Origin: Takifugu bimaculatus
Taxonomy: Eukaryota > Chordata > Actinopteri > Tetraodontiformes > Tetraodontidae
DNA length: 64,000 nucleotides
Assembly: GCA_004026145.2 (NCBI GenBank)
Contig: CP034986.1
Coordinates: 7,680,929-7,744,928, forward strand
Reading direction: 5' to 3'
Made by a program: the position numbers and the translations under genes. Shown piece by piece: positions 46,451-57,927 of the stretch. The notes beneath the pieces were generated by a model that saw only the letters and a program-made list of their open reading frames with translations, was not told the origin of the DNA and did not search any database. The stretch's first letter is position 1. Every line of letters begins with the position of its first letter.

Positions 46451-47689
46451 AACCAAAAGGTTCCTGGAGGGTTAACGTGACAATTTCAAGGAAACGTCTT
46501 ATTTTACTGTAGAAATCCACAAAAGTCGCAGCTCTATTTTTTCTTCCTCGAGGTTATTGAGAGTACAGAAGCAGATGGATTCTTCCGCTGGAGCGGGCCC
46601 AGTTCCAATTTGCAAGTTTCGTCTCAGATTTTAAAAAAAGTGTGAAAGTTAAGGAAAAAAAGAGGCAGTAAAATGCTTCTGGGACTAATGCTGCCTTCTA
46701 AAGAAGACCTGATCCACAAAGATGATAGCTATACCGTTATGCTAGCTTTTCTGACATTAAATTATTTAGCAGCGCAAACTGCTTTAAAGGCGGAGAGCTG
46801 CGATTTATGTGCATTAGCCGCTAGGGAGCTCTGCTTTGTTTAAAATGAATATACAGTGGCGATTAACCAGAGTGTGGAGGCAAAAGTGTATCTGAATGAC
46901 AGTTTGCTGCGTTCAACTTCGTACAAATGATCGTACACAAAAGGTTCCGCGTGTGAAACCTGTTTTTTGAAGTAGCTAACAGCAGCCATCAAACAGAATT
47001 TATTACCGCTCTGACACAATTAAAGCTATGCTTGTTTATCTGAGCAGTGTAGCAAACGCTAGCAGCTTTCACGTTGAGGTACGTCAGCCGAAATTCGCAT
47101 CAAGCAAATGTCAGGAGGCGGCCGGCGCGCACAGCAATAAAACAGCCAGCTGAGGCAACCTCGTAGCATAGCGTGATATTGTCAGGGCGCACACAGCTAG
47201 CAAGCATCCGCAGCTGTCTCGCATTTATTTCCTTCACATTCGGCGATGAAGGATTTGGGCGTCACGCGTCTAACGACCCTATTGTAGCCTTGTGAAGCAT
47301 GCTCAGCAGTAGGGAGCTAAATTAGCTCTCGAGACCAAAATCTTTCCGATTTCCAACAATGCCAACGTCTCGACACAAAGGCACACGATATTCCCGCTTG
47401 CAAAAGACATCGTTCGGGCAAAAAAAGAAGAAGAGGATGCGAAATGTTCTGGGTCGAAACGACACCAGTGCTGATGGACTCTAGATGGCGACAAGTCGCT
47501 CGACCCAACAATCAGAGCAAATGCTCAAGCGCCCTAACGAGGTTTTGAGGAGGCCCCTTATTAGACTCTTCATCTGCAATTAACCTCTCATAACCGGCGT
47601 CCCATTAACGAGCAATCTAACGGCCTTGAGTGGTTTGTAAGTTGCGCGGACCATCGATCACGGAGCAATAACGACCTCTGGGTCGAAAT

Positions 47690-48000
47690 GTCGACGCTCC
47701 GATATGGTCCCAGAATCAATAGCCGATCTCTTCTCACCAACCGTCCTTTATTAATTTGATGAACAAATGCAAAAGAGGAACATCAAAGGTGGGAACAAAT
47801 GATATAATGATACACTGAAAATTAGACTTTCTTTTATGATGCATGCTAATTTGATGTGGGAGCCATGTACAGTGAGATATGTAAAGAGGCTAAAAATAGA
47901 AACGTCTCCCATTTGATGAGGGGAAAGTGTTCGGGGAGCCGACATTATCCTACTGCTGCTTCTTGTTAACCTAAAATATGCTGAATGCTTCATTCTTCAA
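47690..48000. promoter_or_regulatory. Candidate CNE
   Basis: Includes CCTTTATTAATTTGATG, AACAAATGATATAATGATAC, CTTTTATGATGCATGC, ATGCTAATTTGATGTGGG and GGCTAAAAATAGAAACG (a MEF2-like CTAAAAATAG). CpG is low and no repeat is present. This is among the most typical CNE-like blocks in the window. A short minus-strand open frame across it (47751-47993) has no domain. Confidence 0.42.
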
Positions 48001-48660
48001 ACAAACTCGCTCCTTTGATCATTGGGAGGTCTTCGGAAGTGCAGAGCAACAATGGTAAACATGCTAATTTATTCCAAAGAAAGGTTGTAGCATGTATTTA
48101 CAATAAAATGTGGATCACCTGAGGGAATTCTGGCTCCAGCCCTTCTCCGAGTGAAAAATCGGAACGCCCTCTGAGGCGGTTAAACGGAAAAGCTACCAAA
48201 TCTGAAATAAGCCCGTGATGGAACAAACTGACAAAGAGCCCCGCTGGTTTGCTTTTGTGGCCTTATCGGGTCCGGGCCGGCTCGAGGTGCATCATGGGAG
48301 GCTGCGTGACAACGATCCAGCGTATCGGCTGTTAGCGAGCGCGGGGAGTCGGTATCGCGCCGCATCTCCAGGTCGTTTACCAGGGTGGGCGGTTTCATTA
48401 GTCTTCTTTGCAACAATACTCGCTGATTGCCATCTTGTTTCGCTGTGATTTATAATTCTGCCCCCTCGGAGTTTGCAGAAATACCTAAAGCAACTGCTCA
48501 AATAAGATAAGACGGGCTCTTTATGTATGGGGTTGTCTGTGGCGTACATCAGAGGGGGGGCGGGGGGAGCCAGAGGCGCCTCGGGGTGACGCGCAGCGCC
48601 GCTTTTTTGCAAGCATTTACAGTTTTTGCCGGGGAAGCGGGAGGCTGCTTCTAACTTCAG

Positions 48661-48690
48661 AAAAAAACAAAACAAAAAAAACAACAACAA
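48661..48690 (+). repeat. A-rich (AAAAC/AAC) simple repeat
   Basis: A-rich tract with C interruptions ending in ACAACAACAA. No retroposon body could be assigned. Confidence 0.8.
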
Positions 48691-49234
48691 TCGGCTGCAA
48701 ATGAATGAGACAGTTTGTCAGGTTCAATCTGGTTAACACGCGCAGCAACGCCACCTTTGGAGAACAAAGCAAATCCAGGCAGATCCGCGGCGGTTTTGTC
48801 ATTTCGGAGGGGAAAGGCTTTTCATCACGCCGACATTTGCATTCGACGGCGCAACTCCTCAAACAACAAACGCAGATGGGAAGAGTCATGAAGCGGAGAG
48901 AGGCTGTGGGAGGCAACATTGAGCCGGAAAGAAAGAGGCAGCGACTTTAAAAAGGCAATGAAACCAATTAGACAAGATTTTTAATCACCGATATGTTAAA
49001 AGTTGATTAATAAAGCATCTATTCGAAAACCTGAAATGTCACTAACTGGACCCGATAATTTAAGTCAAACGCATTTATTTCGCTCAATGCCAAGAAGAAT
49101 ATTTTCGGCTTGAGAAATATTTTCTGCCATTGTAGCATGCTAACATGAACCTGAAATCAGTCAAATCAAAATAGAAACAGTCAGATAAAGACTGCGGATG
49201 TCCTTTTTATAGATACGTGACACCGTCGTACACT

Positions 49235-49560
49235 TGACTGAGCGGGAAAATTAGCAGATAAATGCGCCTCTGGGGCATTAAATCCCTTCTCTCATATTCA
49301 CCGTTGGATCCCCCAATGGAGATGAGCAAAGGGCCAATCAATAACGCCTCGTTCCCCGTCCCTGCCTGGTTCCTCTATGAACTTGGCCACGTCTCGCCAC
49401 ATTAGCTCCCCCCCGACGTGAACGGATTGGCTCATTAGGGGTATGTAGGCCAGGACGTCTCACCGTCCCTGCTGCTCCCTCCAATATGAAGGGACAGAGC
49501 AGGAATTATATGTGCCCTAAGCATCAGAGTCTGTTTGGATGAGGAGAATAGCCCGGAGCT
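49235..49560. promoter_or_regulatory. Candidate CNE
   Basis: Non-repetitive block of about 320 bp containing GGGGCATTAAATCCC, GGGCCAATCAATAACGCC (CCAAT plus PBX-like), GGATTGGCTCATTAGGGG and GGAATTATATGTGCCC. No open frame of note crosses it. The composition is intermediate, which is typical of deeply conserved elements. Function inferred. Confidence 0.38.
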
Positions 49561-50433
49561 CGTCTTCACAGACGGCAGAACGCAGTGCTACAGTCGACGA
49601 TGCACGGCCACGTCACCCCTCGAGGCACAGAAATAGACGCGGACTGAAAACAATACACACGACCCCCTCAGACCTCAAAACTTTGTACTAATTGGTCTTT
49701 TTTTCCCTCGTTCTGTCTCATCCTGTATGTATTAAAATGGCCTACACATACAAAGAAAGCAGCAACAAAGTGGGCTAAGCCAAGTCTCATCTACCAATCG
49801 AGACGTTCTCTCATTAAGACATCACTTTAAACTCTGAAAGCTGGAGGTCCAGACACAAGTTTACCGGAACATTTGTGCCCACGTTCTAAAGCTACTCGAG
49901 CCAACACTAGCCAAACACGCTCAATTCGATGAGCGAAGATTTCGATGAGCAATGCTGCATAATGTCAAAATGTTACCTGGCTAATCAGCGAAAGCAACTT
50001 GTGGGGTGGCGGCTTAATTTCGGACCAGACGGCGGACAGCGCCTTGGCTCAGTGCAAAACTTCTGGCTGAATTAGCATCGCTAAACCGGTGCGAGAGGGG
50101 AGCCAAATTCTCGTCGGCTTGTTTTTGGAGGGAGAAGAAAAGAAATCCGAGTGTTCCCCTGCTGATATTTAAGGACGCCTACGGTTCGTGGAGAGAGAAA
50201 AGAAATGTCTGAAAGTGCGCTGGCAATTGCAAAATAATCATGTTGGTGAGTAATGATAAAGCAAGTCTCCGAGGCTACGCGCACATTTTAGTGCCAGACA
50301 GCAACGATCTGGCAGAGGGAGGCTTATCGGGTGAACGGCGCGGGATTTATTGGGAAAGAGTGAACAAATAGAAGTGCGGGAATGTTGGGCTCCTCGCAGC
50401 CTATCCGGAAATCTTTGGCACCACATTCCAGCG

Positions 50434-50472
50434 AAAAAAAAAGAACAATAAAAGGATAAGAAAAAAAAAAAA
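50434..50472 (+). repeat. A-rich tract
   Basis: Nearly 40 bp of A with a few G, C and T. The Phe-rich minus-strand frame over it is an artefact. Confidence 0.85.
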
Positions 50473-50829
50473 GCTAATCATGGGGACGCGCCGATTCGGC
50501 GAGGGACCGGACGACTGCCGCCTCCGGCTTTTACAGCGCAAGGCCGGGGTCAACAACGTGACCCTGGGCGCCGCACCGGAAAGGGCACCTCCACAAAGCA
50601 AACCAGGGGTCGAGCAAATCAAAACCACGCGCAGATAGAGGGCACAAAAGAAGACGGAGGCAAACAATAACATGTCAACCCTGATATACTTCACACGGGG
50701 GGGGCGAAAGGTCCACCCACCTTTGCTCATTCACTTAGCAGAGGTCTGTTTTAGAAGATTGGGTTATTAACCCCAGTGGACGCGCCAACAAGCGCCGTTT
50801 CCACAGCATCATCAAAGCCATGCAAATCA

Positions 50830-51010
50830 AAGCGGCGTGATTTTGTTTAGGCCAACGGGAGCCGAAGAGCAATTTAATCTGGGCCTCCAATTCAACTCTT
50901 CCTTTTTTTCCCTTGCTCATGCAGCCATGGCAGCTCCTAAGCACTATATTGAAGATTGTCTCTGTCAGAGAGATCAAAAACTATTTTCAGAATCCGAGTT
51001 TTCATCTGCG
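50830..51010. promoter_or_regulatory. Candidate CNE under a 129-codon frame
   Basis: The segment from GCGTGATTTTGTTTAGGCC to CAGAATCCGAGTTTTC is unique and low in CpG. It lies in a 129-codon plus-strand frame (50837-51226), but three overlapping frames are open here and none resembles a known protein. A CNE is a likelier explanation than an exon. Confidence 0.28.
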
Positions 51011-51199
51011 GCCGACTTGCGGAAGGAGGGACTCTTTTTTTTTTGTGTGCAAAAGTACACATGCAGGAATTCTATACATACATTTCCCAGCGTCCCAGAT
51101 TTCATGAAACCTGTGAGGGAGGGAAGAAAACTAAGAAGAGAAGAAGGGAAGCGGGGACACCAGGGATCCGATTTCTTATTCCTCTGTTTTCTCCTCCTC

Positions 51200-51360
51200 T
51201 GTCTCAGGAAGATTCCACAGGTCTGAATTATTAATTCGTTCCCTGCATTCGATTTGTTCGGCTTGTCATTTTTATCGAATTATGTGCAGAGTCTCTCGTT
51301 CTTTGCAGGAAGTTATTTTAATTCAATATCTTCACTTCCTCCCATTTGGTAGACAACATA
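51200..51360. promoter_or_regulatory. Candidate CNE
   Basis: Includes CTGAATTATTAATTCGTTCC, TTTATCGAATTATGTGC and GTTATTTTAATTCAATATC, a palindromic AATTATTAATT core among several homeodomain-type words. No repeat. Function inferred. Confidence 0.33.
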
Positions 51361-52889
51361 TTTGGAGACTTACATGTTCGAAATTGTATTTGATTTAAAT
51401 TAGCATAAGATCCGAGCAGATTTGAAAGTTATTTCCAGGAAGACTATATTTTTAGCATCAAAGCTCTAAAAGTTCCAAAGAAACTTGCGTGTTCTTAACC
51501 CTCTGACATGTGCACGAACCTTTTCAAGCTAGTCTGAAATGTTAGACTAGAGTCCAAAAGTGTCCTTTACGGTCTTCAGGGCAAAGGAAAACATCAAAAT
51601 AGCCAAAATTAAAGAAAAAAATGGGGACATACACAGTACTTCCTTTGATCTGTTATCTTTTCTTCTTCCTATAATTTTGGTGTCTGAATCACAATTGTAG
51701 CCATCTGCGGACACTAAAAGTTAAACTTTAGCCAGATGATTGCTAAGCGTGTTCCTCTGATTTAGCTGCTTGCGATAACATGTAACTAGCGCTACTGGTA
51801 GTAAATCTAATGCAAACTGAGAAAACTCCCAAAGGATCTGGCGGTAACCTTGAGGAGGCCTGACCTTACAGAAGAGCCCACTTATCTGAGATTATTAAAA
51901 TATGGAGGCTAAGAGGCTAACGGCACTCGCCGACTTATGAGGACGACCCGGCGGCTCTCGACCTTCGTCACCTCGTCGTCGTTATAACACCTTTGAAAAA
52001 GTGACGGTGGTGGAGTAGCACTCATATTCCCACATTAGCTTTGCTTAATGTCACAAGTGTCCGGGTCCCGTGCGAGAGATCTACAGTGATTCACCTGCAC
52101 GTGTAATCCTGCAGCGTTGCTATAACAACTGCACTTGTTCCTAATGAATCGACGCTGTAACTTCCGTCGTCTCTGCTCGGCAACATCGTTCTGCCGTGCC
52201 GACAGGCCCCCGATACTTCCTTTGAAGGCGGGGGACGGTCGCACCCATCCGAATCCTTCTCGCCGACTGTGGGTTTTTTTAGACGCTGAAAAACAAAGGA
52301 AGATCCATTCGGTGTTGAGGCGCGGCTGAGGGTCTGAGACGCCCCCCCGCCGGTCTGATTCACAATGACGCCTTTCAGTTTTGCTGAAATTACCCCCCTT
52401 GTGCCCTCCTCCCCCTCCGCGTGTAGGCTTAAGAGAAGAAGGCATATTTAAAGAGCTGAAATACTTTTAGCGCTAATGTGCTGCTCAGAGAAGCGTCACG
52501 GTGCCAAGATTGACACCATTTTTTACCCAGTCCCCATTAGTGTCACTCAGCCTCCATCACGGCACATTAAAATAAACTAATGATGTTTCTCCAGCAGGCG
52601 TCTAATGGGGGAGGATTAGCCCAGAGAGCGGCGACGCTGCACCTACTGTACTTTCACCTGAACGACGGAAGAAAGTCTTCTGCACTCCGACGCCGTTCAA
52701 GTTAGACGGGAAATATTCCGAGCAGAGTCGGAGCGGAGAGCCCTGAGATTTAAGGGTGAGGGATCAGTGGCAGCGAGGCAGGAACGGGGCTTAGTTCCGG
52801 CCTACGGCCAGACTTCATAGGGGTGCCGGTGAGGGCCGGTTCTCACACTCCCTGCGGACTGCACCCCCACCCCCACCCGCCCCCTCTAG

Positions 52890-52985
52890 GGCCACTGCGA
52901 CGCCTCTCAGGTCGGACTCTCGCCTCGCGCGCCGTCGCATTTCTCGCCGCGCCTGGACCGCGGCTCTGGAAACCGGGCTAGCGTG
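52890..52985. promoter_or_regulatory. Small CpG-dense patch
   Basis: A short stretch packed with CG and GCGCGC words within an otherwise AT-rich belt. It is too short for a classical CpG island and no exon is evident beside it. Confidence 0.25.
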
Positions 52986-53019
52986 TTTCTGTGGGAAAGC
53001 GTTTGAGGGCGCATCGATT

Positions 53020-53190
53020 GGGATCTGTTTTTCTGCTGCAGCCGATTGACTTCAGCTCATTAGATCCATCAACCTCGGGGGAATTGTTCTGAACACACAC
53101 AAAGGAGATAATCTGAGAGGGATTGCGGATGATTGGTCGTAATGGTCTGATGTGGACAGGGAAAAGTTTGAAAGGGACACAAACAGGCCC
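53020..53190. promoter_or_regulatory. Candidate CNE
   Basis: Contains GCTGCAGCCGATTGAC, CAGCTCATTAGATCC, GGAGATAATCTGAGAGGG and GATGATTGGTCG. Unique sequence with GATA- and CCAAT-type words. Function inferred. Confidence 0.28.
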
Positions 53191-53336
53191 GGAACGGTTC
53201 TCACCAGCCGTCCTCTGAATTATGGGAACTCTAATATAAGCGGATGTTTGACGCTGTCCAGTGAATCGCAAACATAAATATTTCCTGAATTTTTACTTCT
53301 CAGAAGAGGGAATTTGACACACAGCTGGCCATTCTA

Positions 53337-53352
53337 CCCCCCCCCCCCCCCC
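53337..53352 (+). repeat. Poly-C tract, C16
   Basis: An uninterrupted run of 16 C that separates two CNE-like blocks. Confidence 0.9.
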
Positions 53353-53449
53353 AACGAAGCAGCACCAGCTGCCTCCGCGCATGAAAAAGGGAAATGTATT
53401 CTAAAGCTCCCTCTCCTCTTATCATGTAGTCACATGACTACAGAACAGG

Positions 53450-53790
53450 GGTCCGTGTCACTTGCAAAATGAAATGGTTTCTCCGAGCGCTAAGCCATCG
53501 CCATGGAGACCAACGAGGTTTAAAGATGGTGCTGCTGAATGTAATGAAAGCATGAAAGTACATTATGTATGGCCTGATAAAAGTTCTCACAGCCCGTTTT
53601 GGACCAGGAAAGGTTCTTTTAATGAGAAAACAAGATTCAGCCGGTGCAGTCGCCGGGGCCTTCCGTGTTATGAATAGCTTAGTCGCCTGCACATTACAGA
53701 AGGAAATTCAACATGTCTGCCAGGGGTACTTGGGGAAATCACATTCCTTGGTGTGTGGGAGTGTTGCTTTTTATTACCTGCCTCAGAGCT
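53450..53790. promoter_or_regulatory. Candidate CNE, about 340 bp
   Basis: Long unique block running from CTTGCAAAATGAAATGG through GCCATCGCCATGGAGACC, GTACATTATGTATGGCC, GGTTCTTTTAATGAG and CATTCCTTGGTGTGTGGG to TTTTTATTACCTGCC. It includes a CATGTCTGCC/p53-half-like word. Short frames cross it, but no domain is seen. Its length and even texture make it a strong CNE candidate. Confidence 0.4.
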
Positions 53791-53899
53791 TCAAATCCAA
53801 TTCCATCTCCTCACTTCTCCCTCGGCCTTCCTCTGTCAGTGTAAAGAGAACATTGGATAGGCGACGACGCGGGCTCCTGGATGGAACGGCTATAGCCTG

Positions 53900-54150
53900 C
53901 AGGTGACTTTAAATTAACACCCTTCATTAAGAGCATCCATCACATGGGGTCCATAGGGAATGGCCACGGTGCACCCATGGCGCATAAGTAAAGAGCCTGC
54001 AGAAAAATGGCACTAATGCCAAATACGTGAGCGGTTTTCGCTGAAATAATCCACCTGTCGGCCTCAGGAATATCCTCGATAGGTTATTTTGGGTGCTGGC
54101 AGGATGTCCTGAGCGCTGGCTGGTGGTAATACAAGTTTTTTTTCCGACGG
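53900..54150. promoter_or_regulatory. Candidate CNE
   Basis: Contains CTTTAAATTAACACCC, CTTCATTAAGAGC, GGCACTAATGCCAAATACG (with a perfect GGCACTAATGCC-type foldback of GGCA/TGCC) and GGTTATTTTGGGTGC. Unique and low in repeats. It lies only 110 bp from the previous block, so the two may form one larger element. Confidence 0.38.
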
Positions 54151-54739
54151 GCTTCGAGCAAAGTCCGACCGTGACAATGCCGCGGCAGAATCCGAAGGGG
54201 CCGCGCATTCCAAAACAGCACAGCTGCATCCTTTATGAGGTTGGGAATGTCTCACCAGCCATCCGAGACGGAGGACAGGCCAAGCATCTCCGGCGACAGC
54301 TCAGGCTGCTTCGTTTACATTCAGGGGGGCTGGAACCAAACACCGCCGGCCAACTTATCCTGCCGAAACAGCGGCCACACTTGGCCGACAGAGCGGTCGG
54401 GGAGCCGCGGGGCTAGCCGAGACTTTAGCGACGGGAGGAGGGGAAAATGAGGTCTGCGCTGTGCAACAGTGGGCCGGGGTTTTTGTGCCGAATCTCTGAA
54501 GGGCTTATTATTCTGGATCAGGAGGGGTTTGAGGATGAGCAGCTTTGGTGCATCCAGACAGGTTTAACTGAAGGGAAACGCACAAAAATCACCATCATGT
54601 ACAGGCGCTCCAGCACAGGGTCTCTGACCCGGAGCGTTCCGTTTGCTAACCCGGACGTAACACCTATCACGCCCTCGATGCAAATCTGAATGAATTAAAC
54701 AAAATCCTGGATGTCGGAGGGAGCGGCGCTGACACGGTC

Positions 54740-54970
54740 ACGTTAGAGCCCAATTAAAGTGTAAAAGAACGCTCTTAATTCCCTTTAATTTGACTAAAGA
54801 GTCCAGTCATAGTGCAACTGAATACATTACCTCCCCCAGCTGACGGCACCTATAACTGACATCTCACCAATCTACATTCAGGGGCTTCAAAAGGGAATAA
54901 AATTATGAGGAAATTACAAGGCGAGTGAGTTTTAGTCCCACACGGGGAATTAAAACTTATTATCTGTGAC
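54740..54970. promoter_or_regulatory. Candidate CNE, AT-rich
   Basis: Dense TAAT words: GAGCCCAATTAAAGTG, CTCTTAATTCCCTTTAATTT, GGGAATAAAATTATG, GGGGAATTAAAACTTATTATC. Stops in all frames exclude an exon. This is the most homeodomain-word-rich block of the right half. Function inferred. Confidence 0.4.
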
Positions 54971-55552
54971 AACCTGTCAGCCAGTGAGAACTCAAACACG
55001 AGCACAAAGCTCCGTGAGCCGCGGAGGGGAGCAGGGGAAGAAAGGATGATAAAAGAAGAGGGGAAGGGATAGAGAAAGGGCCAGTTAGAGACATCATTTG
55101 TGCGTGAAAATAATAATAATTAAAAAAAAGCACCTCCCCGAAGAGTGCGGAGTCAATGTCTCCGCCGCTCTGCGATCTGACAAGCTTGATTTCCACGTAC
55201 GGTCGCTATTACATTTGTTTTACTGCCCTTTTCGATATGTTGAGACGTTTGATGCAACTCTAACAAATGTGGATACAGCCGACGGGCCGGGGGGGGGGGG
55301 CAATTTTCAATCGACTCTACGCTTTCGCTAATAACAGTGATGATAATGAACGCGCAAAACAAATCAGGCATCAACCGCCACTGAAGAAGATCAAGTGCGG
55401 CCCATCAGAGGGTCTTAAACCAGTTCGGGGGAGTTATAACCGTCTCCTGGAGTCAGCAGTCGGGTGCAATTAGCGCCGCTGATGGCAAATTAGGCTAAAC
55501 GATGGTGCTATATTGATTTAATGGGCCCACGCTCGCATCACACCCACAGCTG

Positions 55553-55560
55553 TGACGTCA
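55553..55560. promoter_or_regulatory. Full CRE palindrome
   Basis: TGACGTCA is the complete CREB/ATF palindrome. It is preceded by the E-box-like CAGCTG and followed by TCGTCG. No TATA box follows at promoter distance, so it would be a distal site if used. Confidence 0.35.
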
Positions 55561-55939
55561 TCGTCGCCCGTCCCAAAGGGGGAAATCAGACATTTTGCTT
55601 TCATGCCCCCCCAAGGAAATCTGCTTCGAGTCGGTCCACCCGCCATTTACGTACCACCTGGGAACGTCGGGAATGCCGCATGAAAGCGGCGGAGGAGCTT
55701 ATGAAAACTTCAGAAAGAAGTTGCTTCTTAGAAGTTTGACCAACTTCAGCAAAGCCTCAGAGCGCAGACACTTCGCCGCGATGCGCCTTATTTATATTTC
55801 CCGTAAGCAAATAAACTGTTGCCGCGGATTTGACCGGCGGTGTGTTTCGCCGCGGCTAACCCGCTCAATACGTGATCCGAATGAACACAATCGGCTCCGG
55901 CAAACACAAACCCTCTCGTTTTGGAGGCGTGGAGGAGGA

Positions 55940-56085
55940 CCGGGAGACTTTTCGGCGGCTCATTCCTCGGCTTTGTGTCATCCTGCCGACATCTGCTGCA
56001 TTTGCATGGCAGCTGGAGATCCTCGGATTAAGCGCTTACAAGAGTATTGCCATATCTCATTTAACAACATAATCATCTTAGGAGG
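55940..56085. promoter_or_regulatory. Candidate CNE with POU octamer
   Basis: ATTTGCAT at 56000-56007 is the reverse of the perfect POU octamer ATGCAAAT. It lies between GCTG-rich words and an AT-rich 3' part (CATTTAACAACATAATC). The block overlaps two open frames with no recognisable domain. Function inferred. Confidence 0.35.
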
Positions 56086-56588
56086 AATGTGATGTTTCAT
56101 CCCTGGTGCCTCACAAAGCTTCCTCTCCCTCTCTACACATTTTCAACTCCTTCCCTCGTCTCCGTGAAGCTCCCGCCCTCCCTGGGATGACTCGCAACTG
56201 GCGGTTTTGGGTAATCTCGCTACACGGGGGCAAGTTCGGATCTATTTTTGTCAAGAGCTAAATCAACATTTCACTGTACAAATGCAGCCACTGGAGGCCA
56301 CACACAAAAAAGACTGGCTGATCCTGCTTCCTTATCAGTTTCATTTTGCTGGTATCGATCGGGCTCAGCAGCGTAGCAAAGGCGGTTAGCATGATAATAT
56401 CGTAACAAAGAGAGTGCCACCAAATGTGCAACATAGAAAAAATCCCCAAAGTACACACACTCTTATGAAAAGAACCATTCAATTTTTTGATCAAATTTAT
56501 CACCCATCTCGGTCATACTCGAGATATTTGCCCTTTGTGGCGAAGGCCGAACCGCCAAAGGAATCTGCAAAGCAATAAGTGCAAGAAC

Positions 56589-56610
56589 AAGCTAACATCA
56601 AGCTAACATC
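56589..56610 (+). repeat. 11-bp direct tandem duplication
   Basis: CAAGCTAACAT occurs twice in a row. The core again is AGCTAAC. Confidence 0.88.
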
Positions 56611-57439
56611 AGCCCTCATTTAAATCAGAAAATTCCTCTCACGGATCGTGTTAGTGTGTATCCATTTGGGGACTGAGTGTAATACCTCATCTACCCCATC
56701 GGCAACTGTTTTGGGGGCTAACGAGTACTCACAGTTGGGCTACCTCGTCATAGCTTTCTTTTGACTCTCTAAAGTAATGCTAATAAAATAGAATCAAATG
56801 ATATCTCGGTTGTGCAGCAGGGGGCGCATATTACCATAAACATCTGCCAGACGCAGCCTACAGACGCCTTGCTCGTCTCAGGTTTGTCCGTTACCTTAGC
56901 AGCTTTGGTTCTCGCGGCGTTTGAGCTGGAAAACAGAACATCTGGTTACTTCTGTCACTCTTTCACATTTTGGTTCCTGCAAAATGAGTCAGCGGGCCGC
57001 ATAATTATACGGTTTCTTGGTTTTTGATTCCTGCACGTTCTCTCTGAATCAACCCAGCGGTTCCTCGACTGTGTCTGAAAATACCTGAACAACTGCGGCA
57101 CTTTGCCTCTGTAGCTCCGGAAGGGCGTGACTGCAGAATGCTAATACCCAAACCCGTCAGAAGCAGCCTCTGCTCATGCATTATGCTGTACTCCTTGTCC
57201 TTTTCACCCCAGCCAGCTTGCTTAAATGCAGACACCCACTTTTCTTTCTTCTAATATCTGGTCGTAAGCAGCCGTGGGGATGGAACTACCAGGGAAGGGG
57301 GGCAAACTTTCCTGAACAAGCAGCGCAGGAAGCTAATAAACCTCAAAAAGGTACTTCATCCATCTCCGTCTGCTTCCATTGCACCACAACACTGACTGTC
57401 TGCGCCTCATTTAAGGCCATGTGATTATTTTCTTTTGTC

Positions 57440-57560
57440 TAATTAAATCATTTTATTATTCTCTGGGTCTGTTTTGCTTTTGCTAAATTATGTGATTAAA
57501 TGTCTTTTCCCCACTAACTCTGAATGCGGATTTTGACGGCGGCAACAGTTGGGCGGCACA
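57440..57560. promoter_or_regulatory. Candidate CNE
   Basis: AT-rich unique block with TCTAATTAAATCATTTTATT, GCTAAATTATGTGATTAAATG and CCACTAACTCTGAATGCGG. Homeodomain-type cores dominate. Function inferred. Confidence 0.28.
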
Positions 57561-57898
57561 TATGGGCAGGGTACTCTTGTGTGGCGGCGTTTCATTCTCC
57601 GCAGATGTTTGACTGAAGCGCAGAAAAAACAATAAAGGAAAGGATTTTACCGCAATTAATTAATGTGTTTGCCAGCCGTCAACATTAATGTGACATTCAA
57701 CATTCATTTAAATATGGGATTTATATATAAAACACTAATAATCAGGTTGGATTTACCTCCCCGGGTACCAGTATGGAGAACCAGGACACTGGAGACATCT
57801 TTTTCCTCAGCTAGGAGCAGAAATAGAGCATTTAAGGAACAAGTCAACACACTCCTGCTAGCAGGAGGGGCTAATATGGCGAAGGCGCGGGAGAGGAA

Positions 57899-57927
57899 GT
57901 TGTGCCAAAACACGTTGTGCCAAAACA
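57899..57927 (+). repeat. 15-bp direct tandem duplication
   Basis: GTTGTGCCAAAACAC is followed at once by a second copy lacking only the last base. Confidence 0.9.

Noticed and set aside
50837..51226. 129-codon plus-strand frame as an exon
   Set aside because: Three overlapping frames are open. No domain or bounding splice sites could be supported, and a CNE reading fits better.
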